NCBI GenBank assembly: GCA_022827095.1
Contig: JAJDTP010000035.1
Coordinates: 1-64,000 of the forward strand
Source: Dehalococcoidia bacterium
Lineage (GTDB): Bacteria; Chloroflexota; Dehalococcoidia; Lucifugimonadales; UBA3495
Direction of reading: 5' to 3'
Length of the DNA: 64,000 nucleotides
The notes under the pieces are model-generated. The model worked only from the letters and a program-made list of their open reading frames with translations. It had not been told where the DNA came from and did not search any database. Within the stretch, counting starts at the first letter, position 1, and every line of letters begins with the position of its first letter. Below, piece by piece: positions 1 through 8,564 of this stretch. A program made the translations under genes and the position numbers.

Positions 1-729
1 TGCCGTAGACCGTCGCTGCGGTGTCCTGGTACGACGGCGCCACCCGCATCGTGGGAACTCACCTCCCAGACTGCCGTCTGGCACCCCTCGGGCCAGCCGC
101 CCGTCCTCATCCGCTGGGCGCTGGTGCGAGACCCCCAAGGCACTCTCATCCCCAGGCCCGGCTCGGCACCGACCGGTCGGCGGACCCGACCCAGATCCTC
201 CAGTGGTTTGTCCTGTGCTGGCAACTGGAAGTTACCCCGTATCAAGTACAGGCCCGGCTCTTTCAGGAGGTCAGGACCCACTTGGGCATGGAGACCCAAC
301 GCCAGTGGTCCGACCTGGCCATCGCCCGCACCACGCCAGCTCTGCTGGGTCTCTTCTCCTGGGCCACACTGGCTTGTAAAAACAACATTCCATGACCCAG
401 CGCACTGCGGCTTGGTACGACAAACCGTCGCCGACCTTCGTGGACGCCATCTCCCTGGTGGACCGGCGCCCCCAAGAAGCTGCCCCCACGCCGATTACCC
501 GTCGGCGATTGCGGTTTCGGGGAACATCCCAGCGGACGAGGCGCGCCAGCTGGCGGAGTTGCCGCGGGTCCTCAGAGCTCGCGGGGTCATCACTGACTAC
601 GGCCAGGCGGCGTTGCTGCTGCATGGCATCCGGGAGCGGGCCTGCGGGTATTACCTGAGTGCCTTCGCCGACGCCGGCGGAGACAGGTCTGTCAAATCAG
701 ATCCATTCCACCCGCTTGACTTGCGATAG
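1..729 (+). pseudogene. Eroded DDE transposase remnant (IS4/IS701-like C-terminus)
   Basis: Pieces of one transposase can be read, but only by changing frame several times. SWYDGATRIV and later TQILQWFVLCWQLEV, FQEVRTHLGMETQRQWSD and LAIARTTPALLGLFS lie in one frame. LIRWALVRDPQGTLIP lies in a second, and AAWYDKPSPTFVDAISLV in a third. A short insertion (PYQVQARL) interrupts the usual LEVTFQEV stretch. From memory these motifs belong to the C-terminal part of DDE transposases of the IS4/IS701 type; the exact family is uncertain. The element runs off the left edge, and no terminal repeat was found. Sequence after about 500 (NIPADEARQLAELPRV) is not recognised. It is non-functional as seen. Confidence 0.6.
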
Positions 730-767
730 CAGCCAACCCGCCGTCGGTTCTGAACCCGTTGCCAGGA

Positions 768-1469
768 TTACTGCGGCGTCAGGTCTCGTTGGCTGAACTC
801 AAACCACAGTACTCCGCCATCTTCCACCAACTGCTGCACCGCTCGGTCGTTCTGCCGGCTGGCCACCACCGGCACCGCAGCTACCCCGGTGAACCGGCCT
901 AGAAACTCGGCGTTCCTCACGGTTCGGTCCGCGTCCCTTCGGTCCGCCGTGTAGGAGGCTTCCGCCGCGATGAACAGCTCGTTGCCTTCTCGATCCAGCA
1001 CCCTGCCCACCAGGTCTGCCAGGTAGAAGCTGCGCCTGGTTCCGGGGTCGATGTCGCCGGGGTTGTGCTGGCGCAGCATCCGCCTCAGATCGTCGCCGCG
1101 CAGTGTTTCCACCAGCTCGAAGCCCAGGCGTTCCGCGATGTCGTCGGCCATCTCCCGAGCGATGCGCCCCGCCACGTGCCCTTTCAGGTCGCCCAGGTCG
1201 TCGGTGATCCGCTGCAACCTCCACTCCACCCTGGTGTTGGTCTCCTTCTGCTCTTCATTGAAAACCTTTTGGTCTTCGATGAAATCGCTGACCCTGGCAT
1301 TGAAGGCGTTCTGGCTTTCGATGAAGTCGTTGACGTAGGCCGCGAACTGGGCGAAGCGCTCCGGCAGTTGCGGCAGTTCCTGGCCCAGCAGCAGACTGCG
1401 GACTTCGTCGCGGAAGTCGGGGTCGCTGTGCAGGGTTTGCAGGAAACGAGCGCGTTCGGCATCGTTCAT
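768..1469 (-). CDS. Coiled-coil protein with PD-(D/E)XK-nuclease-like C-terminus
   Basis: The 233-residue soluble protein has an N-terminal helical part. A coiled-coil stretch with repeated FIEDQKVFNEEQKE-type heptads covers roughly residues 45-95. The C-terminal domain contains LADLVGRVLDREGNELFIAAEASYTADRRDADR, which resembles the D...E-x-S/K core of small PD-(D/E)XK-like proteins often found as orphans in Chloroflexota and cyanobacteria. Lys is not obvious in the core, so catalytic activity is uncertain. It stands alone beside a transposase remnant. The ATG at 1469 has only a weak ribosome site. No function is known; a role in DNA handling is inference. Confidence 0.65.
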   Translation of the reverse strand: MNDAERARFLQTLHSDPDFRDEVRSLLLGQELPQLPERFAQFAAYVNDFIESQNAFNARVSDFIEDQKVFNEEQKETNTRVEWRLQRITDDLGDLKGHVAGRIAREMADDIAERLGFELVETLRGDDLRRMLRQHNPGDIDPGTRRSFYLADLVGRVLDREGNELFIAAEASYTADRRDADRTVRNAEFLGRFTGVAAVPVVASRQNDRAVQQLVEDGGVLWFEFSQRDLTPQ

Positions 1470-2035
1470 AGTGGTGGTTATGGCGGTGGCTTAGTCTTGA
1501 GATTATATCAGCAAGTCCGATTTCGTATGCCGGCTGGCGTTCCGCCGGCGCGGCTGGTGATTGAGCGGCCGGAAACGTTGGCGACTCGGCCAGGCGCAGA
1601 CCGAATCCCGAACGCGCATCCTGGCTGGGACCGCTCGATAACAGACTGATCCCCAAATGAAGGACACCACGAGATGAATGTCTCCAACTCGCCGACGCTC
1701 CCGGAGCGCAGTACCCGACTACGTATGTGTTCCGGCTATACCCGGGTGTCGCTGGGTCCCAGCTTTCACGCTGACCCCCGGCCCAACACCGCGGCAGGCT
1801 ACGCTTTTGGACTCAACCTGCGCTTCGATTGCGTGGCCGTCCAGATCCGGGTACGTCTCACGCGTCTTTGCTTTCCGTCAACGTGGACGGGAACCGATCC
1901 AGGACTGATGCCGGGACATGGGCCATGTCCGGGGCTGGTCGGGCTGGCGTGGTAAGTGGTACAACCGCTGGGGATAAATGACTTGCATCCCCCGTATACA
2001 CGTTTGCATCAGACAATCGGGCGAGGTCAACAAAG
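1470..2035. other. Intergenic region, no convincing gene
   Basis: About 560 bases between the divergent coiled-coil protein gene and the aldo/keto reductase gene. Short ORFs exist on both strands (for example 1674-1955 and 1858-2202), but they have no recognisable motif and no ribosome site that stands out. Nothing else was seen. Confidence 0.5.
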
Positions 2036-2848
2036 ATGGAGTACCGCAAACTTGGCAACCTGGACGTTTCAGTCATCGGCCTGGGCACATTACGAACTTT
2101 CGATGTTGCCGACCAGGATGAGATCGCCGTCCGAAGGCAAATCGTGGACAACTGCCTGGACAGCGACGTGAACCTCATCGACACCGCCGCCTGGTACGGC
2201 AACGCGGAGCAGGTCCTGGGCGAGATTACCGAGGACCGCCGGGACCGGTTTTACATTGCCACCAAGGTGCGCACAGAGGGGAAGGAGGCCGGCGAAGCCC
2301 AAATTGCGCGTTCCTTCGAACTCTTGCAGACCGACTACATCGACCTCTTCCAGGTCCACAACATGATCGACTGGCAGACCCACCTCCCCACCCTGGAGCG
2401 GCTCAAAGGCGATGGCAAGATCGGCATGCTGGGCGTATCTGCGATGGTGCCCGATGCCTACCCCTCCATCATTGATCTGATGCGCCAGGGTCGAGTGGAC
2501 ACTGTCCAGATTCCCTACAACGTGATGAACCGGAGGGTTGAGGACGAACTGTTGCCCCTGGCTGAGGAACTGGGCACCGGCGTGCTGGTGATGGAGCCGC
2601 TGCAGAAAGGCCGCTACGTCCTGGACCTGAAGCATCAGCCGGACCTCACGCCACTGCGGGACTACGGCATCAACACCTGGGCGCAGGCCCTGCTGGCGTG
2701 GGTCATTTCCGACCGCCGGGTGAGTTCGACGATACCCACCACCTCTCGCCCAGAGCGGATCCAGGAAAACGCGCAGGCCGCCGAGGCAGCCGGTTTGCCC
2801 CAGCAGCTCCGGGACTACATCCGTGCCGAGGCGGAGCGGTGTTTGTGA
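2036..2848 (+). CDS. Aldo/keto reductase family oxidoreductase
   Basis: A 270-residue TIM-barrel NAD(P)H oxidoreductase. The catalytic tetrad of the family is visible: Asp49 in NLIDTAAWYG, Tyr54, Lys77 in YIATKV and His108 in DLFQVHN. The C-terminal half carries the cofactor-binding ISDRRVSSTIPTTSRPERIQEN stretch (usual form IPG...N/E). The length is slightly short for the family but complete. It would reduce aldehydes or ketones to alcohols in the cytoplasm; the substrate cannot be told. The gene stands alone and is followed by a palindromic repeat. The start at 2036 gives the typical MEYRKLG N-terminus. Confidence 0.9.
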   Translation: MEYRKLGNLDVSVIGLGTLRTFDVADQDEIAVRRQIVDNCLDSDVNLIDTAAWYGNAEQVLGEITEDRRDRFYIATKVRTEGKEAGEAQIARSFELLQTDYIDLFQVHNMIDWQTHLPTLERLKGDGKIGMLGVSAMVPDAYPSIIDLMRQGRVDTVQIPYNVMNRRVEDELLPLAEELGTGVLVMEPLQKGRYVLDLKHQPDLTPLRDYGINTWAQALLAWVISDRRVSSTIPTTSRPERIQENAQAAEAAGLPQQLRDYIRAEAERCL

Positions 2849-2916
2849 GAAGAAAACACCGTTCCGGTTTGGACCTGAACGCCTTTGTTCGGCAGCCTGT
2901 CGGGGGCTGTGGGCTA

Positions 2917-3053
2917 CTCACGCTTACCCCGTTTGTCATCGCGAAGAGCGCAGCGACGTAGCGATCTCGTTACCGCGGCGACGTCCGTTGCGCTGACGAG
3001 ATTGCCGCACTGCGCTCGCAATGACGGTTCCAACGAAACTGGGTACGCTTGAG
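2917..3053. repeat. MITE-like palindromic element, family A, copy 1
   Basis: A 137-bp element with 15-bp terminal inverted repeats (CTCACGCTTACCCCG / CTGGGTACGCTTGAG) enclosing arms of the type GTCATCGCGAAGAGCGCAGC and TGCGCTCGCAATGAC. The 10 bases on each side (CTGTGGGCTA and TTGTGGGATG) match at 7 of 10 positions, like a decayed target duplication. It sits between two convergent genes. Confidence 0.75.
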
Positions 3054-3107
3054 TTGTGGGATGAAGCGAGACGGAATCAGGTCCTGGCTGCGGCAGGAAA
3101 ACCAGGG

Positions 3108-5783
3108 TTACACCGAACCTCCCTCAGCCAGGACGGCCAACTCCGCCTTGGATAGTCCCAACTCTCCGCACAGGACCTCTTCGTTGTGCTCTCCGATGAG
3201 AGGCGCACGCCGGGATATCCTCCACGGTGAACCGTTGAAGATGGCTCCCGGGCCTGGGTGTCGCAATGTCCTGCCAAGTTCCGGGTATTCAACGTCTGTC
3301 CAGAACCTTCGATCCTCCAGGTGAGGGTCCTGCATGACCTCATCCGGGGAACGGATCGCCCCGGCGTTGGAGCTACGCGTCTGCAAGCCGCGGTAGGCTT
3401 CGTCGCGAGGGATGTTGGCGAGAAAGTTCACAAAAATTTCGCGAATGTGTGACTGGTTCTCAGCGACGACCGCTGGGTCCTGATACTTTTCATCCAGTAG
3501 GTCGCCGGCCAGGCCGTGCTCGTCCATCCACGGCGCAAGCGTCAGCACCCGTTGCGGCGGAACCTGGCCGACATTCACGTATTTTCCATCCTTGCAGAGG
3601 ACCTGGGCGTTGGGCCCAACGTTAGTGTTGCCGCCTCCCGTTCTGCGGGGAACCACATCCCCCTTGTAGATGTACTGGTTCACGTGGCCCTCGGTCGTGA
3701 GCGCGCAGGCATCATGCACCGAGGCATCGATGTACTGTCCCCGCCCCGTCACCGACCGGCTGACCAGCGCCGCCGTAATGGCGATGTAGGCGTAGTGACT
3801 TCCGATGTGCCAGGCCTGCCCTCCTCCGGGAGCGATGGGCGGCGCACCCGGCACCACGTCGTCGTCATAACCACACCGGGCCATCTGTCCGCCCGCCGCC
3901 AGATGCAGCAGGTCGCTGGACTGGAAGTCCTGCCACGGCCCGGTCTGCCCGAAGGCGGTCAATGAACACATGATCAGCCCGGGGTTACGGGTTGCCAGAT
4001 CTTCGTACCCCAGCCCCAGGGAGGCCAGATAACCGGGCTGGAAGGTCTCCAGTATCACATCGGCCTGCTCCGCCATTTGGCGGAATAGCCGGCGCTCGTC
4101 CTCCGTTTCCAGGTTCAAGGTAACTCCCCGCTTGGAGGTGTTGTAATGCCAGAAATAAAGGCTCCTCTCCGGATCCGGTGTGTCCTGGTAGAAGGGTCCC
4201 ACGGTCCGGGCGGCCTCGCCGCCGGGCGGCTCTATCTTGATGACGTCTGCTCCCATGTCGGCCATCTGCTTGCCACACCATTGCCCCTTCTCGTCGGCGA
4301 GCTCCAGCACCCGCAGGCCGCCAAAGGCTCCCGCCGAGTTTCGGTCCGGCGTCCGCGCCGGCGCTGGAGCGGGATTCGCTATCGGCTCATTCCCACTCCA
4401 CTGCACGGGCGAGGCATCCTCCATCATCTCCTTCAAGTAGGGATAGTCTTCCATGCTGAGGTTCTGTGGCCAGAAGATGCCCTCGGCGAAGCCGCTCACC
4501 AGTTCCTCGTGACTGATGCCCAACAACCCCTCAAACACCTCCTTGTTGTGCCCGCCGATCAGGGGACCTGGGCGGCTGTTGACTGCCGGCGTCTCCGACA
4601 TCCTGAAGGGAGCGTTCTGAAGGGGCCAGGTCCCCAGCGCGGGATGCTTCACGTCGCGGTATATCTCGCGATGCCTGAGCTGGGGATCGGTGTCCACCCG
4701 GTCCTGGCTGCTTTGAACGGGCATGGCGGGTACTCCCGCCGCCTGGCACCGTTCCATGATCTCGTACTTGCCCAGCGTCCTGGTCCACGCCTCTATCCCC
4801 TGATCCATCTCTTCCTGGCGCTCCAGGCGACCTTCAAGGGTGGCAAACTTCTCGCCCGTGGCCCAACCGGGAGAGCCCATTACCTCCACCAACTTCCGCC
4901 ATTCATGGTCGGAGAAGCAGGCTATGGCACACCAGTCGTTGTGCTCCGCCGGACTGGTCCTGTAAGCGTTGTGCGGCGCCCCGGTCCGCCCCCGGTAGTT
5001 GTCCACCAGGGTAGCGCCGGGCCAGTGACCACGGTTGCCCGGCGGGTAACCCTCTCGCATGGTGGAACGACCGTTGGCCTGGATGTCCAGAAAAGCGGAA
5101 CCATTCAGGGGGACGCCGAGGATCCACTGGGAACTGTCCACGTGCTGTCCCTGGCCGGTCAGGTTGCGATGGTAAATCGCGCTCAGGGCATACATGGCCC
5201 CGTACAGGCCGCCGGTGTCGTCCAGGTAGGACCAGCCCCAACCGGCGGGCGGCTTGTCCGGCAGGCCCGAGGTGTAGGTCATACCGGACAAGGCTTGCGC
5301 AATGGCTCCCATGGTTTGATAGTCCCGGTCCCGACCCGTGTGGCCAAAACCGGACATGGAGAGGTAAATGATGTCCGGCCGGAGCTTCTGCATTTCCTCG
5401 TAGCCCAGACCCCACCGCTCCAACACCCCGTAGGCGAAGTTCTCGATGACGATGTCGGACATGGCCACCAGGCGCCGCGTAAGGTCAATGCCTCGCTCTG
5501 TGCGAGTGTTCAGGGTGACGCTCAGCTTGTTGGAGTTGGTGTCGCTGAAATGACCGTTGGTGTTGAGATTGACGGGCCGGCCCTCGGGGGTGCCCGCTCC
5601 CGTGGCGATGTTGTCGCCCCGAGTATTGGGTCGCTGCGGCCATTCAACCTTGATGACCTCGGCTCCCAGCGCTCCCAGCCATCGCGTGCACCAAGGACCC
5701 GCCCGGACCCAGGTGAAGTCCAACACTCGTATTCCTGACAAAGCTCCCGGTGTAACTGGCGCTTCTGCTCTGCCCTGCACCAT
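3108..5783 (-). CDS. Double-domain CaiB/BaiF (class III) CoA-transferase
   Basis: An 891-residue fusion of two class III CoA-transferase units, roughly residues 14-430 and 480-890, joined by a Pro/Ala-rich linker (NPAPAPARTPD). Both start with the family's GLRVLEL/GIRVLDF and GADVIKIE signatures and both carry the GRGQ(Y/H)(I/V)D(A/S)S motif. The enzyme would move CoA between acyl-CoAs and free acids in the cytoplasm. The presumed catalytic Asp (formyl-CoA-transferase type) is present in the first half (YLDDTGGLYG, D189) but replaced in the second (HIGSHYAYI). The second half may therefore be structural. The acyl substrate is unknown. The start fits the family N-terminus. Confidence 0.88.
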   Translation of the reverse strand: MVQGRAEAPVTPGALSGIRVLDFTWVRAGPWCTRWLGALGAEVIKVEWPQRPNTRGDNIATGAGTPEGRPVNLNTNGHFSDTNSNKLSVTLNTRTERGIDLTRRLVAMSDIVIENFAYGVLERWGLGYEEMQKLRPDIIYLSMSGFGHTGRDRDYQTMGAIAQALSGMTYTSGLPDKPPAGWGWSYLDDTGGLYGAMYALSAIYHRNLTGQGQHVDSSQWILGVPLNGSAFLDIQANGRSTMREGYPPGNRGHWPGATLVDNYRGRTGAPHNAYRTSPAEHNDWCAIACFSDHEWRKLVEVMGSPGWATGEKFATLEGRLERQEEMDQGIEAWTRTLGKYEIMERCQAAGVPAMPVQSSQDRVDTDPQLRHREIYRDVKHPALGTWPLQNAPFRMSETPAVNSRPGPLIGGHNKEVFEGLLGISHEELVSGFAEGIFWPQNLSMEDYPYLKEMMEDASPVQWSGNEPIANPAPAPARTPDRNSAGAFGGLRVLELADEKGQWCGKQMADMGADVIKIEPPGGEAARTVGPFYQDTPDPERSLYFWHYNTSKRGVTLNLETEDERRLFRQMAEQADVILETFQPGYLASLGLGYEDLATRNPGLIMCSLTAFGQTGPWQDFQSSDLLHLAAGGQMARCGYDDDVVPGAPPIAPGGGQAWHIGSHYAYIAITAALVSRSVTGRGQYIDASVHDACALTTEGHVNQYIYKGDVVPRRTGGGNTNVGPNAQVLCKDGKYVNVGQVPPQRVLTLAPWMDEHGLAGDLLDEKYQDPAVVAENQSHIREIFVNFLANIPRDEAYRGLQTRSSNAGAIRSPDEVMQDPHLEDRRFWTDVEYPELGRTLRHPGPGAIFNGSPWRISRRAPLIGEHNEEVLCGELGLSKAELAVLAEGGSV

Positions 5784-5879
5784 CGGATCACCTCCCGGCT
5801 ACGGCAGTCTTGGGGTCAACTCGGCTCATTCTAACCTAATGTGGTCGGTAGCGATTCCCAAAAAACCCGGCAGGCCGAT

Positions 5880-6014
5880 CTCGCGCGTACCCAGTTTGTC
5901 ATCGCGAGGAGCGCAGCGACGTGGCGATCCCGTTGCGGAAAGAGGCCCTGTTGCCACCACGAGTTTGCCACGCTGCGCTCGCAATGACCGGTGGGGGTAC
6001 TGGGTACGCATGAG
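5880..6014. repeat. MITE-like palindromic element, family A, copy 2
   Basis: A 135-bp element with 15-bp terminal inverted repeats (CTCGCGCGTACCCAG / CTGGGTACGCATGAG) and inner arms GTCATCGCGAGGAGCGCAGC and TGCGCTCGCAATGAC. It lies between two divergent genes. No clear flanking direct repeat was found for this copy. Confidence 0.75.
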
Positions 6015-6111
6015 TTGTGTCGGCCGCTTGTGGCATTGACCCGATAGTCGGACTTGCGGCGACGGCTACATCCGGTACATGGTTCTGCGCCGCATTGCGT
6101 GACGCTCGATA

Positions 6112-6117
6112 TACAAT
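6112..6117 (+). promoter_or_regulatory. Possible -10 element (TACAAT) for the NHL gene
   Basis: TACAAT lies 52 bases before the ATG at 6170. No good -35 hexamer at standard spacing was seen, so this rests on the -10 match and its position alone. Confidence 0.25.
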
Positions 6118-6169
6118 GCACTCTGCGGCGAAGGGCGCCAGGATTTCGCACCGAGACTGGGAGGTATCC

Positions 6170-7204
6170 ATGCCAGCGGAGAAAGGCATCATCCGGACCG
6201 TAGCAGGAAACGGATCTGAGGGTTGGGAAGGGGACGGCGGACCGGCGCTGGGTGCCGCGTGCCAGACTCCATACGCCTGCGAGTTTGATCCCCAGGGGAA
6301 CATGATCGTCTGCATGGGCCGCCATCACCGGATCCGCCGCGTGGATGCGCACACCGGCGTCATCACGCTGATCTGCGGCTCCGGAGAGCCGGGGTACGCC
6401 GGCGATGGAGGACTGGCCATCGATGCGGTCATCAACCAACCCTACGGGTTGGCCATCGACGTCAACGGGGACATCTACTTCGCCCAGAGATTCGACCCGG
6501 CGGTGCGCAAAATCGACGGGCGCACCGGGATAATCTCCACGGTCGCCGGCACCGGAGAATTCGGGTACAGCGGCGACGGCGGTCCCGGCAACCAAGCCAT
6601 GCTCCGCGAACCCAATGACCTGTGCCTCGACCGACGGGGCGGCTTGTTAATCGCCGACGTGCAGGACCAGCGCATTCGGCGGGTGGATCTGCAGACCGGG
6701 ATCATCAGCACCTTCGCCGGAAACGGAGAGAAGTCCCGAACCGGAGACGGCAGCGCGGCGACTGAAGCAAGCCTGATGGGACCTCGTGCAGTTTGCCCGG
6801 ACAGCCTGGGCAACGTCTACGTTTGCGAGCGGGAAGGCAACGGCGTCCGCAAAATATCGCCGGAGGGCATCTTGAGCACCATCGCCGGGGCCGAGGGGGT
6901 CTACGGATATGCGGGTGACGGCGGCCCGGCGCTGGCAGCCACCTGGGGATCGCCCAAAGCGATGCGCTGCGACCTGAATGACAACATTATTGTGCTCGAC
7001 TCCGATAACAGCGCCGTAAGGCGCATCGATGCTCTCACCGGCATGGTAACCACCATCGCCGGGGGACGAGAGGGCGGCGACGGCGACGGCGGGCCCGCCG
7101 TAGAGGCCGAATTGTTCCACCCTCACGGCTGCGGTATCAACGCGGAGGGTGACCTTTTCATTGCCGACACCCATAACCACCGCGTACGTGTGGTAGGGCT
7201 GTAG
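6170..7204 (+). CDS. NHL-repeat beta-propeller protein
   Basis: A 344-residue protein made almost entirely of about six repeats of roughly 55 residues. Each carries a form of GxGxxGYxGDGGPAxxAxLxxP followed by a strand set such as GDIYFAQ...VRKIDxxTGIISTVAG. This is the NHL type of beta-propeller, usually a binding scaffold or, in some families, a lyase or hydrolase. No signal peptide is evident from the chosen start. The ORF track starts earlier (6017), but ATG 6170 has GGGAGGT just upstream, and the earlier part runs through the repeat-derived spacer. Function unknown; it precedes two flavoprotein genes on the same strand. Confidence 0.8.
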   Translation: MPAEKGIIRTVAGNGSEGWEGDGGPALGAACQTPYACEFDPQGNMIVCMGRHHRIRRVDAHTGVITLICGSGEPGYAGDGGLAIDAVINQPYGLAIDVNGDIYFAQRFDPAVRKIDGRTGIISTVAGTGEFGYSGDGGPGNQAMLREPNDLCLDRRGGLLIADVQDQRIRRVDLQTGIISTFAGNGEKSRTGDGSAATEASLMGPRAVCPDSLGNVYVCEREGNGVRKISPEGILSTIAGAEGVYGYAGDGGPALAATWGSPKAMRCDLNDNIIVLDSDNSAVRRIDALTGMVTTIAGGREGGDGDGGPAVEAELFHPHGCGINAEGDLFIADTHNHRVRVVGL

Positions 7205-7269
7205 TCATCGCAGCTAGAGACGCGGGAATACGCGCAACATCGCTAACACAGGGAGAGAACTTCGCAGCC

Positions 7270-8334
7270 ATGAGCGATCTGGAAACCGGCATCCAATTCC
7301 ACTTGCCGACCTACGCCCACATACCTTTGCCCCACCTGGTGGAGCTGGCCTCCCGGGCGGAGGCCAAGGGCGTGGACCAGATTTGGGTCACCGACAACTT
7401 GCGCAGCCGCCAATCCTTTGTGGTCCTGGCGGCCATGGCTGCCCACCTCGAGATCAAGCTGGGTACTGCGGTCACCGTGCAGTATTTCCGCAACCCGGTT
7501 GACCTGGCCGATTCCATTGCCACCCTCAGCGAGTTGATGGACGGGCGGGAATTGAGCATCGGCTTGGGCCGGGGCAATCCCCGCACGCCGTCGCTCATCC
7601 GGACGCCGCGGCCGGTCAGCGTACTGCGGGAGACCGCGCAGAGTTTGCGACGGCTTCTGGCTGGAGAGGCCGTTTGCTTCGCCGACTACCCCAACCTGCT
7701 GGACTATTACCACTTCGATCCGTCCGCGAGGTTCCAACTTAATTTCAACCCCGCCACGCCGGTGCGCCTCTACTGCGGCTCCAATGGGCCGTTGGGCATG
7801 GCCGTGGGCGGCGAGACCATGGACGGCCTGATCTTCGGCGGCCACTACATGGCGGCCCTGCGCACCGGCCGGGTCCCCGAACTGCTGAATGCTTTTGACG
7901 CCGCGCTTCCTCCGAACCGGGAAGGCAAGGGTGTTCCTAGGGTGGCCGAGATCAAGATTTCGCTGTCCCGGAACGGGTCGGCGGCGCGGGAATTCGTCAA
8001 GGAGAGCGCGGGCATCCGGGTCCTGAATATGTACCGCCAGGGCTACACCCGCGAAGACATCCAATGGCTCGGCGTGTCCTTGCCTGACGTCGAGCGGCTG
8101 GATCAGGCCGACCGGAACGGCGCAACGGAAGAGGAGTTTGACGACCTGGTGACCGACTCCATGATCGATGCCATCTTCATCGCCGGAACCCCGGGCGACT
8201 GCCTGCAGCGTATGCTTGAGGTCAAAGACACGGCGCGGGAGCAGGGTTTCGGACAATTGTTGTTCTCGGAGCTGGGCCCGGACGTGGACGAGGCCCTGGC
8301 CCTGCTGTGCGACGAGGTGATACCGGCCCTTTGA
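7270..8334 (+). CDS. LLM-class flavin-dependent oxidoreductase
   Basis: A 354-residue bacterial-luciferase-like TIM-barrel protein. Typical features are an N-terminal strand with HLVELASRAEAKGVDQIWVTDN, then LGTAVTVQYFRNPVDLADSIATLSELMDGRELSIGLGRG, and a C-terminal FIAGTPGDCLQRMLE. Members use reduced FMN or F420 to oxidise or reduce organic substrates; which cofactor cannot be told here. It follows the NHL gene by 65 bases and is upstream of a second, divergent LLM gene. GGGAGAG precedes the ATG. The length is typical. Confidence 0.88.
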   Translation: MSDLETGIQFHLPTYAHIPLPHLVELASRAEAKGVDQIWVTDNLRSRQSFVVLAAMAAHLEIKLGTAVTVQYFRNPVDLADSIATLSELMDGRELSIGLGRGNPRTPSLIRTPRPVSVLRETAQSLRRLLAGEAVCFADYPNLLDYYHFDPSARFQLNFNPATPVRLYCGSNGPLGMAVGGETMDGLIFGGHYMAALRTGRVPELLNAFDAALPPNREGKGVPRVAEIKISLSRNGSAAREFVKESAGIRVLNMYRQGYTREDIQWLGVSLPDVERLDQADRNGATEEEFDDLVTDSMIDAIFIAGTPGDCLQRMLEVKDTAREQGFGQLLFSELGPDVDEALALLCDEVIPAL

Positions 8335-8564
8335 TCAGCGCGGCGGAACCTCCCTTGCATGTCGGTTAGCTCACTTCTGAGGTGTTGATGTCGTTGGGTT
8401 CGCGCTGGTTGCAGCCCCGCCGTCCGCCGATATGCGCGGTGTTTGACAGGCAAGGGGGCCCACTTTAGAGTTGCAACGGCCACTTGCGCCCCGCCTTGCA
8501 CTTTGCGCGGCGGTAAGGGCGCTGACGGATCGCGACAAGAACGCATTCACGAAGGAACCTGTTG

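Noticed and set aside
2917-3053. Palindromic repeats read as a dispersed CRISPR-like array
   Set aside because: Copies are kilobases apart, inverted within themselves, with no regular spacers and no cas genes.
4146-5738. 530-residue plus-strand ORF opposite the CoA-transferase
   Set aside because: Antisense shadow of a well-supported gene; composition follows third-position GC of the real frame and no motif is present.
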